From contig CAZMGB010000016.1 in the NCBI GenBank assembly GCA_964565775.1, forward strand, positions 25,666 through 89,665: a stretch of DNA of 64,000 nt, written 5' to 3'. Source of the stretch: CAZMGB01 sp964565775 (GTDB lineage: Bacteria > Chloroflexota > Dehalococcoidia > DSTF01 > JALHUB01). Below the pieces are notes generated by a model that saw only the letters and a program-made list of their open reading frames with translations, did no database searches and was not told where the DNA came from. A program made the translations under genes and the position numbers. Below, piece by piece: positions 26,257 to 33,262 of this stretch (positions are counted from its first letter, which is position 1; each line of letters opens with the position of its first letter).

Positions 26257-26390
26257 GCCTAGGTAGCTTCAAGTAGTGCTATTGGGCTACTCCCCTATTT
26301 CGCTGCCCGCGTGATTGCATGACGCCCACAGAGGTTACGACCGGCTTTGATAGGCAGGCCGCGCTCGACCAGACGCTGTCCGCCGTCTTG

Positions 26391-26419
26391 TTGTGCACCC
26401 AATGCCCGCCTGCTACCAT
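26391..26419 (+). promoter_or_regulatory. Possible promoter in front of the lepA repeat array
   Basis: TTGTGC (26391-26396) and TACCAT (26414-26419) are 17 bases apart. Transcription would start near 26426, just before the first, degenerate copy of the lepA start (ATG 26429). The whole array would then be the lepA 5' leader. Confidence 0.4.
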
Positions 26420-26428
26420 CGAACCGAG

Positions 26429-27030
26429 ATGGACCATGCCCGCATCGGCAACTTCGGAACCTGCCCGCCTCTGGCGGGTCATCGCCCAGCGGGGCCACCG
26501 ACCTGATGGACCAGAGCTTCATCCGCAACTTCGGAACNNNNNNNNNNNNNNNNNNNNNNNNNNNNNNNNNNNNNNNNNNNNNNNNNNNNNNNNNNNNNNN
26601 NNNNNNNNNNNNNNNNNNNNNNNNNNNNNNNNNNNNNCCGACCTGATGGACCAGAGCTTCATCCGCAACTTCGGAACTTGCCCGCCTCAGGCGGGTCATC
26701 GCCCAGCGGGGCCACCGGCCTGATGGACCAGAGCTTCATCCGCAACTTCGGAACTTGCCCGCCTCTAGCGGGTCATCGCCCAGCGGGGCTACCGACCTGA
26801 TGGACCAGAGCTTCGTCCGCAACTTCGGAACCTGCCCGCCTCAGGCGGGTCATCGCCCAGCGGGGCTACCGACCTGATGGACCAGAGCTTCATCCGCAAC
26901 TTCGGAACCTGCCCGCCTCAGGCGGGTCATCGCCCAGCGGGGCCACCGGCCTGATGAACCAGAGTTTCATCCGCGACTTCGGAACCTGCCCGCCTCAGGC
27001 GGGTCATCGCCCAGCGGGGCCACCGGCCTG
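26429..27030 (+). repeat. 77-bp tandem array duplicating the lepA translation start
   Basis: Copies begin at 26429 (degenerate), 26506, [gap], 26646, 26723, 26800, 26877 and 26954, and the next unit begins at 27031, which is lepA itself. Spacing is exactly 77 bases except across the N run. Each copy carries ATGGACCAGAGCTTCATCCG-like sequence for lepA codons 1-9 (M-D/N-Q-S-F-I-R-N-F), then a GCCCGCC-TCA-GGCGGG palindrome and a GCCCAGCGGGGC stretch. Each full copy is an open 25-codon frame whose TGA overlaps the next ATG as TGATG. Copy number is unknown because of the gap. Confidence 0.95.
26538..26637. other. Assembly gap (100 N)
   Basis: A run of exactly 100 undetermined bases inside the tandem array. 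The round number suggests a scaffold placeholder of arbitrary length; the flanking copies are out of 77-base register across it. Confidence 0.95.
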
Positions 27031-28881
27031 ATGAACCAGAGCTTCATCCGCAACTTCTGTATCATCGCTCACATCGACCACGGCAAGTCGACGCTGGCCG
27101 ACCGCCTCCTCGAGATGACAGGCACCATCGGGCCGCGCGAGATGGCGGAGCAGGTGCTCGACACGATGGACCTGGAGCGCGAGAAGGGCGTCACGATCAA
27201 GGCGAAGGCCGTGCGCATGACCTATCGCGCCGCCGACGGCCAGGAGTACGAGCTCAACCTCATCGATACGCCGGGTCACGTCGACTTCTCCTACGAGGTG
27301 TCGCGGGCGCTGGCCGCCTGCGAGGGCGCCCTCCTCGTCGTCGACGCCACCCAGGGCATCCAGGCGCAGACGCTGGCCAACGTCTACGCCGCACTCGAAC
27401 ACGACCTCACGCTCATCCCCGTGATCAACAAGATCGACCTGCCCAACGCCCAGCCGGAGCAGGTCGCCGACGAGCTGGTGCAGGCCCTCGGCTTCGATCG
27501 CGACGAGATGATCTTCACTTCCGCCAAGGAGGGGACCGGCACCGCCGAGGTGCTGGAGGCGATAGTGGGCCGCCTCGGGCCGCCGGCGGGCGACGCCGTC
27601 GCGCCCCTGCGCGCCCTCATCTTCGACTCCAAGTACGACCCCTACAAGGGCGTCGTGGCCTACGTGCGGGTGGTCGACGGCTCGCTCCCGCGCACACGGC
27701 CCCTGCGCCTCATGTCGACGGGCAGGCCCGTCGAGGCGCTGGAGGTAGGCGTCTTCCGGCCGCTGATGTCGCCGGTCGGGGGGCTATCGACGGGCGAGGT
27801 GGGCTACGTGGCGACGGGCCTCAAGAACGTGACCGAGTGCCGCGTGGGCGACACCCTCACGGACGACGCCCGACCCGCCACCGCGCCCCTGCCGGGCTAC
27901 CGGCCGCCCAAGCCGATGGTCTTCGCCGGCCTCTACCCCGCCCAGGCGAACGACTACGGCCTCCTGCGCGACGCCCTCGACAAGCTGCGACTGAACGACG
28001 CCTCCCTCGTCTACCAGGCGGAGTCGAGCGCCGCCCTCGGCTTCGGCTTTCGCTGCGGCTTCCTGGGGCTGCTCCACATGGAGATCGTGCAGCAGCGCCT
28101 GGAGCGCGAGTACGGCCTCACCCTCCTCACGACAGCCCCCAGCGTCGAGTACCTGGTGCAGAAGAGCGACGGCACGGAGATCTTCGTCGACAACCCCGCC
28201 GCCCTGCCGACGCCCCAGGAGACGCTGGAGATCCGCGAGCCCTGGATGAACGTCTCGATCATCGTTCCGGAGCGCTACATAGGGACGATCATGGAGCTGG
28301 CGACAGGCCGGCGCGGCGACTTCAAGAAGATGGAGTACCTGCAGGCGAAAGCCGGTGCAGCGCCGGGGCAGGGCCCGGGGGCGGGCCAGGAGAGGGAGGC
28401 GCGGGTGCTGCTCGAGTACCGGCTGCCACTGTCGGAGATGCTGGTCGACTTCTACGACCAGCTCAAGGCGCGCAGCCAGGGCTTCGCCAGCATGGACTAC
28501 GCCTTCTCCCACCACGCGGCCGCGAAGCTGGTGAAGCTCGACATCCTGGTGAACTACCAGTCGGTCGACGCCCTCTCGCTCATCACGCACGCCGACAAAG
28601 CGTACGCCCAGGGCCGCGAGCTGGTGCAGAAGCTGCGCCGCCTCATCCCGCGACAGCTCTTCGACGTGGCGGTGCAGGCGGCGGTGGGCGAGCGCGTCAT
28701 CGCGCGCGAGACGGTGCGGGCGCTGCGGAAGAACGTGACGGCGAAGTGCTACGGCGGCGACGTGACGCGCAAGCGGAAGCTGCTGGAGAAGCAGGCGGCG
28801 GGCAAGAAGCGGATGAAGCGGGTGGGGAACGTCGAGATACCGCAGGAGGCGTTCACCGCCGTCCTCAAGCTGGAGAAGTAG
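27031..28881 (+). CDS. lepA: Elongation factor 4 (LepA)
   Basis: A translational GTPase that binds ribosomes and affects back-translocation or initiation under stress. The 616 residues have G1 AHIDHGKST, G2/G3 DTPGHVDFSYEVSRALAACEG, G4 NKIDLPNA, the LepA-specific GFRCGFLGLLHMEIVQQRLERE and the C-terminal domain with RRLIPRQLFDVAVQAAVG and KNVTAKCYGGDVTRKRKLLEKQ. An insert of about 15 Gly/Ala/Pro/Gln-rich residues (about 439-454, AGAAPGQGPGAGQE) makes it slightly longer than the usual ~600. The ATG at 27031 gives MNQSFIRNFCIIAHIDHG as expected. The same nine codons are repeated upstream in the 77-bp array. No clear Shine-Dalgarno precedes it. Confidence 0.97.
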   Translation: MNQSFIRNFCIIAHIDHGKSTLADRLLEMTGTIGPREMAEQVLDTMDLEREKGVTIKAKAVRMTYRAADGQEYELNLIDTPGHVDFSYEVSRALAACEGALLVVDATQGIQAQTLANVYAALEHDLTLIPVINKIDLPNAQPEQVADELVQALGFDRDEMIFTSAKEGTGTAEVLEAIVGRLGPPAGDAVAPLRALIFDSKYDPYKGVVAYVRVVDGSLPRTRPLRLMSTGRPVEALEVGVFRPLMSPVGGLSTGEVGYVATGLKNVTECRVGDTLTDDARPATAPLPGYRPPKPMVFAGLYPAQANDYGLLRDALDKLRLNDASLVYQAESSAALGFGFRCGFLGLLHMEIVQQRLEREYGLTLLTTAPSVEYLVQKSDGTEIFVDNPAALPTPQETLEIREPWMNVSIIVPERYIGTIMELATGRRGDFKKMEYLQAKAGAAPGQGPGAGQEREARVLLEYRLPLSEMLVDFYDQLKARSQGFASMDYAFSHHAAAKLVKLDILVNYQSVDALSLITHADKAYAQGRELVQKLRRLIPRQLFDVAVQAAVGERVIARETVRALRKNVTAKCYGGDVTRKRKLLEKQAAGKKRMKRVGNVEIPQEAFTAVLKLEK

Positions 28882-28992
28882 GAGCGATCGCCCAAATCGC
28901 CCCTACGTGTGGGCCCAGGCCGTCACCATCCGCCACGAGTACGAGCGGGGCCTGCGGCGCTAGAGCCCAAGCGGTAGGACTGGGGGTCACCG

Positions 28993-30729
28993 ATGCCAGG
29001 TCAGCGGTTTCGCGTGTCGACGGAGATCAAGAAGCTTTTGCTGTTGGAGGCTCTGGTCGATTATAGGCCAGAGTACGACCCGTACATCTACCTGGCGCGA
29101 TCGTATTTGGCAAAGGACACCCTAAGAGATCTGCCAGGGCGCTTTGAGCAATTTGTGGGGGTTAGTTCCTACCTCGTTCCTCTCGAGTATCAGGAGAAGT
29201 GCAAGGGCAAGTTTAGATTTGGCGAGTTCCCGGGTGCTGGGCGTGGATACTTCAACAGCGATGGCAATTACGAGACGGCAGAGCAGTTCACGGAAGACGA
29301 AGTCTCACTCGAGATCATCGTGCGTGATCGGTTCTTTGAGGGCCTCGGCCTCTCCTACTACGAGCCGACAGACAAACTCGTGGTGTATCTTCAGCTACAC
29401 AGGCAGGACCGAGAGTGGATCAATCCCTATACCGGAGATGTGGTGATCAAATCCGGCGATGGTACGAGAGGTTGGGAGCCCCACGACGAGTTCTTGGCTC
29501 TCCGGCACAGTGACCTAGTCGATTACCTCGCCGCCCGGAAGTGTGGTCTTGTCGTCGTTCGCTACGGCCGGTGTGAGCTTGAGACACCGTTTGACCTGCT
29601 GGGGCTTCCCAGACCTTTCGAGCGGCAAACAACGCATGGGCGTCAGTGCTGGGTTGCCGAGAAGTCACGAGTAACACCGGGTCAGAACACTTACCTCTCG
29701 CAAGTATGGGAGTCGTTTTGGGTTCCACCTGCGTCCAAGCCTCGACGATGGGATGCGTCGCCCCCACGTGAGTTCAAGGATGGTGTACCGTTCGTGCTAG
29801 CGGACGGGGAGACATCCACTTTCGGCCCTGATAGAGAGCGCTACTTTGACATCCTCTCATTCAGGGGAGACCTTATTAGGAGTTTCACCACGCTCGCCGC
29901 CAACCGGCTGGAGTGGTACTCCCTGACGACTTGTGGCCTCAGGTACGCAGACGGGACACACCTCGACGGTTGCATAAACAGCGACGCGCAGTTTCAGTCC
30001 TTGTTTGGATCCGTGGCGAAGCTAGATACGGAGAAACAACGCCATCTTTCCGCGTACTCCGAACCCCAGAAGGCAAAGCCCAGTTACGAGTTCATACGCA
30101 ACCAGTTCTATGGAGAGTGGACCGACACGCGACCACTTGGGTGGACGTTGTCTGAGGCGCTGAAGGAGGTAAACGCGCCCTGGCGGAATCGATTTGGCAA
30201 GGCGCTTCTTTTGGACCCCGAGGAGGCGGATATTCCCGACATACTCGGGCCTGCTGGCGCTGACTTCGGGAAGCTGACCGATCTTATGCTCGAGTTGAAC
30301 AAGGCGGTGATCCCCGAGGGTGATATCTCTGGCATCAAGTCGGGGCTCGATATCAGGGATCCCGGAGTACCGGCGAACGATTACCAGCAGATGAGGTCGA
30401 TAGGGTTCACCCGGTTACTTTTCCGGCGCTTCCGCGCGGATGGTCAAGAAGGTGAGGCGCAAGTCCTGATGGTCATCAACGAGTTACGGCGGTGCAAGGC
30501 GCACCCCAACGATCTCGGGGATGTTCTCAACCGTCACGGCTTGGACGAACTGTCGCCGAGGAGTGTGTACCTGGCCGTGCTCAAAGGACTCTGTCTCTTT
30601 CTGGCGCGGTTCCGCACGGTCACCGAAAGTGCGTTGGGCGTCGAAGTGCATTCTGAGCCGCGTGAACCCGTCCACGACCCCTGGCAGCAGCTTGACATAG
30701 TCAGGACCTACTGCGAGAAGCCGTTCTAA
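28993..30729 (+). CDS. Solitary unrecognised protein with HEPN-like C-terminal motif
   Basis: A 578-residue protein I cannot assign to a family. Codon use is clearly more AT-rich and less biased than lepA or galU, pointing to recent transfer. It looks globular and soluble, with strand-rich sequence in residues 1-400 and more helical sequence after 400. Near the end, INELRRCKAHPND contains R499-x4-H504, followed by a hydrophobic helix SVYLAVLKGLCLFLARF. An R-x4-6-H between two helices is the hallmark of HEPN ribonucleases, common in defence and toxin systems, so a HEPN-like end is possible. GGGGGT lies upstream of the ATG. No partner gene is adjacent. The coding assignment is firm; the function is a guess. 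Confidence 0.8.
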   Translation: MPGQRFRVSTEIKKLLLLEALVDYRPEYDPYIYLARSYLAKDTLRDLPGRFEQFVGVSSYLVPLEYQEKCKGKFRFGEFPGAGRGYFNSDGNYETAEQFTEDEVSLEIIVRDRFFEGLGLSYYEPTDKLVVYLQLHRQDREWINPYTGDVVIKSGDGTRGWEPHDEFLALRHSDLVDYLAARKCGLVVVRYGRCELETPFDLLGLPRPFERQTTHGRQCWVAEKSRVTPGQNTYLSQVWESFWVPPASKPRRWDASPPREFKDGVPFVLADGETSTFGPDRERYFDILSFRGDLIRSFTTLAANRLEWYSLTTCGLRYADGTHLDGCINSDAQFQSLFGSVAKLDTEKQRHLSAYSEPQKAKPSYEFIRNQFYGEWTDTRPLGWTLSEALKEVNAPWRNRFGKALLLDPEEADIPDILGPAGADFGKLTDLMLELNKAVIPEGDISGIKSGLDIRDPGVPANDYQQMRSIGFTRLLFRRFRADGQEGEAQVLMVINELRRCKAHPNDLGDVLNRHGLDELSPRSVYLAVLKGLCLFLARFRTVTESALGVEVHSEPREPVHDPWQQLDIVRTYCEKPF

Positions 30730-30770
30730 TGCGCTCTCGATGGCAGGGCGCCTAGCCAATGATGTCCTGG

Positions 30771-30860
30771 CCCCCTTTCCACGCCGATGCCGTTGCCCGT
30801 CATCCAGTTCAGGCGCTCGTCGGAGAGGGCGACAATGGCCTTCGACGCGTCATCAGGGGG
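30771..30860 (-). pseudogene. Fragment of a FabI-like reductase 3' end
   Basis: Translated on the minus strand, this stretch gives DDASKAIVALSDERLNWMTG followed by NGIGVERG. It parallels EDVAKAIAALSDERLQWMTG and NVIGVDGG at the C-terminus of the intact reductase at 32456-33262. Only about 30 codons remain, without a start. It overlaps the last codons of the lipoprotein gene, so it marks a duplication or recombination point. Confidence 0.75.
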
Positions 30861-31683
30861 CGACCTGGGGCGTCGCAGGCGGGGCGGCAGGAGTGGGGAG
30901 CGACCCGGACGATGGAGTGGGCGTCGGCGCCAATGGGCTGGGCACGACGATGGGCGACACCTGGCCGAAGTCGGAGTAGCTATACGTGACGCTCCCCTCA
31001 CCCGGTGACAGCTCGGCTTCGACCAGTACGGAGTCCTCAGCTCTGATCCGCGCGTTCATCGTGATCGATATGTCAGGAGGGCACTCAGTCCCACCGGTCT
31101 GGTAGCCCTCTTGGATCAGGATCCCCAGCAGCGTCTCGCAATCGACATCGCCGGTCAGCGCAATCACTTGAGTCCCGTCGGGCTGCGTCTCGGTCTCTGT
31201 ATGGGGGTCGAGCACGGCGCTGAGGTAGATCCACGGCCAGTAGAAGATCTCCGTCATCGCCAGGCTCTCGTCGGGACTGAGAGAGTAGACATGCCATTCC
31301 TGCTCATCGCAGAGATGCCAATACGTCATCTGTCCGATGATCATCTGCTCGTCCGGGGTGCTGTCACAGTTGCCCTGCTGTCTGACCAGCCAGCGATCCG
31401 GCGCCACGTGGTCAACGTCCAGGCTCGCCGTCGTGCCGTCGCCGAACGGCCCGGCCATGTGCAGATGGTAGTCAATCTGGTCCATCGCCGCCTGCACCTT
31501 CCCCGCCAGCGTGTCTTGCGGTAGCTTCGCTGGTGTGCTTTGCGCTGGCTCCGTCGGCGTGCTTTGCTCCGGCTCCGAGGTGCCGCCGCCGCCGCAACCC
31601 GCCGCTCCCCAAGCTACAAGCGCCAGCGCGACCATGGCGACGGGCAACCACGCTCGGCGCACAGGGACAAACGGTATCCTCAT
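30853..31683 (-). CDS. Secreted lipoprotein of unknown function
   Basis: A 276-residue exported protein. It has a basic start (MRIPFVPVRRAW), hydrophobic core (LPVAMVALALVAW) and lipobox-like GAAGC, so residue C33 or nearby is probably lipidated. A Gly run and Thr/Pro/Ser-rich linker (EQSTPTEPAQSTPAK) lead into a domain of about 180 residues with C-x-C pairs (GNCDS, HLCDE, DVDCE, TECPP). The style resembles LppX/LprAFG-like or LolA-like lipoproteins (an N-terminal AAMDQIDYHLHMAG helix and repeated strands), but I do not claim that family. The tail is Pro/Thr/Ser-rich. The ATG at 31683 sits five bases after AGGGGG. The last codons overlap a duplicated reductase fragment. Confidence 0.78.
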   Translation of the reverse strand: MRIPFVPVRRAWLPVAMVALALVAWGAAGCGGGGTSEPEQSTPTEPAQSTPAKLPQDTLAGKVQAAMDQIDYHLHMAGPFGDGTTASLDVDHVAPDRWLVRQQGNCDSTPDEQMIIGQMTYWHLCDEQEWHVYSLSPDESLAMTEIFYWPWIYLSAVLDPHTETETQPDGTQVIALTGDVDCETLLGILIQEGYQTGGTECPPDISITMNARIRAEDSVLVEAELSPGEGSVTYSYSDFGQVSPIVVPSPLAPTPTPSSGSLPTPAAPPATPQVAP

Positions 31684-31780
31684 CATGACCCCCTGGGGCT
31701 TGCAGCGCCCTCCCAACAGTGTACACCAAACGCCCTGCTTGTTGTCGACGCCGTGTCCCTACGCAAGGGCGGCGGCGGCG

Positions 31781-32452
31781 CTAGCGTCCCGGCAGGAGGT
31801 CGGTGAACACGAAGCCGTCGCGCTCGACGGTCTCGCCGACGCGCACGTCGATAGGCCCGGCGAACATCGGGCCGTCCCAGACGAACGTGTGGAACTCGCC
31901 GTTCTCGCCGCAGGGGTCGACGGACTCCGGCAGCGACGCCAGCAGCGACTCGTCGTAGGCGCGGCCAGCCATCTCGCGCGGCAGCTTCTGCGGGTCGATG
32001 CAGGTGACATAAGCGCGGAGGCCGCCGCCGACCATCTCGCGGGCGAGGGACGCTGTCTCACGCATCCAGAGGGGAAAGCGCGCCTCCATGCCCACCTCCC
32101 GCAGGCGCTCCTCGCGGTAGGCGCGGACGTCGTGGAGAGCGATGTCGCCGAAGACGACCTGCGTCACTCCCTCCGCGCTCGCCGGCTTGAGCGCCGCCCG
32201 CATTGCGGCGTCGTACGCTTCGTTCGGGCAGGGCGACGATATGTGGACGCGGTGGAGGGGAAGCCCCAAGGCCTCGGCCTGGGCCTCGACGAGCGACTGG
32301 CGAACGCCGTGCATCGAGGCGCGACCGAACGATTCGGTGATCGTCGTAAGCAGCCCAACGACCTCGACCTCACGAGACTGCCGCACCGCATGAAGGGCCC
32401 AGGCGCTGTCCTTGCCGCTGCTCCAGGCCATCCACGCCTTGGGACGTCGCAT
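31781..32452 (-). CDS. PP-loop ATP pyrophosphatase, diphthine--ammonia ligase-like (DUF71/Dph6 family)
   Basis: A 223-residue protein with the PP-loop SSGKDSAWALH at residues 11-21, LLTTITESFGRASMHGV, HISSPCPNEAYDAAM and QVVFGDIALHDVRAYRE, all typical of the DUF71/Dph6-type N-type ATP pyrophosphatases. In archaea and eukaryotes this family amidates diphthine on EF-2. Bacteria lack diphthamide, so here the substrate is unknown and may involve another amide- or thiol-forming step. The C-terminal part (GENGEFHTFVWDGPMF) is also a family signature. It starts 3 bases after the stop of the FabI-like gene, suggesting cotranscription. Confidence 0.88.
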   Translation of the reverse strand: MRRPKAWMAWSSGKDSAWALHAVRQSREVEVVGLLTTITESFGRASMHGVRQSLVEAQAEALGLPLHRVHISSPCPNEAYDAAMRAALKPASAEGVTQVVFGDIALHDVRAYREERLREVGMEARFPLWMRETASLAREMVGGGLRAYVTCIDPQKLPREMAGRAYDESLLASLPESVDPCGENGEFHTFVWDGPMFAGPIDVRVGETVERDGFVFTDLLPGR

Positions 32453-32455
32453 GCG

Positions 32456-33262
32456 CTACGCCGTGAGGTCTTCGCCGCCGTCGACGCCGATGACGTTGCC
32501 CGTCATCCATTGCAGGCGCTCGTCGGACAGCGCGGCGATGGCCTTCGCCACGTCCTCTGGCGTCGTGGCGCGGCCGCTGGGGTTGCGTTCCCGCGCCCTT
32601 TCGTACAGCTCCAGGCCGCCGGCGATGCGACGCAGGGCGGGTGTGTCGGTGACGCCGGCGCGGATGGCGTTCACGGTGATCCCGGCGGGCGCGAGCTCGT
32701 AGGCGAGCTGACGGACGTGCGACTCCAGCGCCGACTTCGCCGCCGATACGGGGCCGTAGTGACTGATGACGCGGGTGGCACCGGCGCTGGTCATGGCGAA
32801 GACCCGGCTGCCGGCTCGCATCAGCTTCGCCCGTACCAGGTCCTGCACCCAGTAGACGAGGGAGTTCGCCATGACGTCCAGCGTCATCTCAAGCTGGCGC
32901 AGGCTCACCGCCTCCTTGGGTGAATCGGCTATGAAGGGCAGAAGGTTGCCGAAGGCCAGCGAGTGCAAGAACACCCGCACGTAGGCCGAATCGCCCTCCG
33001 CCTTCAGCTTCTGCTGGATCGCCTCCAGGGTGGCGGCCCGCTTCCCGGCGTCGGCGGCGTTGACGTTGAAAAAGACAGCCTGCCTGCCGCACGACTCTAT
33101 CTCATCGACGACGCGCAGCGCGTTGGGCAGCGTCGACCGCAGGTCCAGGTGCACCCCGAATACGTTCATGCCGCTGCGGGCCAGCTCGACCGACGTGGCG
33201 GCGCCGAAGCCGCTGGAAGCGCCGAGGATGAGGGCCCAGTCGTTGCCGGCCGGTCTGGTCAC
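32456..33262 (-). CDS. Enoyl-ACP reductase-like short-chain dehydrogenase (FabI type)
   Basis: A 268-residue SDR. The cofactor loop is GASSGFGAATSVELAR. The catalytic part has Y-x6-K spacing (HYGPVSAAKSALESHVRQLA), the FabI arrangement rather than the Y-x3-K of ordinary SDRs, followed by GITVNAIRAGVTDTPALR and the end MTGNVIGVDGGEDLTA. FabI reduces the enoyl-ACP double bond in each elongation cycle. The GASSGFG loop, however, differs from the GxxxxxSxA pattern of classical FabI, so another enoyl or ketone substrate is possible. It overlaps the 3' end of the preceding gene by four bases. A fragment of a second copy lies at 30771-30860. Confidence 0.82.
   Translation of the reverse strand: MTRPAGNDWALILGASSGFGAATSVELARSGMNVFGVHLDLRSTLPNALRVVDEIESCGRQAVFFNVNAADAGKRAATLEAIQQKLKAEGDSAYVRVFLHSLAFGNLLPFIADSPKEAVSLRQLEMTLDVMANSLVYWVQDLVRAKLMRAGSRVFAMTSAGATRVISHYGPVSAAKSALESHVRQLAYELAPAGITVNAIRAGVTDTPALRRIAGGLELYERARERNPSGRATTPEDVAKAIAALSDERLQWMTGNVIGVDGGEDLTA

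Noticed and set aside
26295..26723. Long reading frames running through the N gap on both strands
   Set aside because: They exist only because N codons are not stops; the sequence on either side is the lepA-start repeat.
26506..27030. Each 25-codon unit of the array as an independent gene
   Set aside because: Content is the lepA start plus a palindrome, with no independent family likeness; described as a repeat array instead.
26429..27030. CRISPR array
   Set aside because: Units are tandem with no unique spacers between them and they contain the start of the adjacent lepA gene; no cas genes are present.
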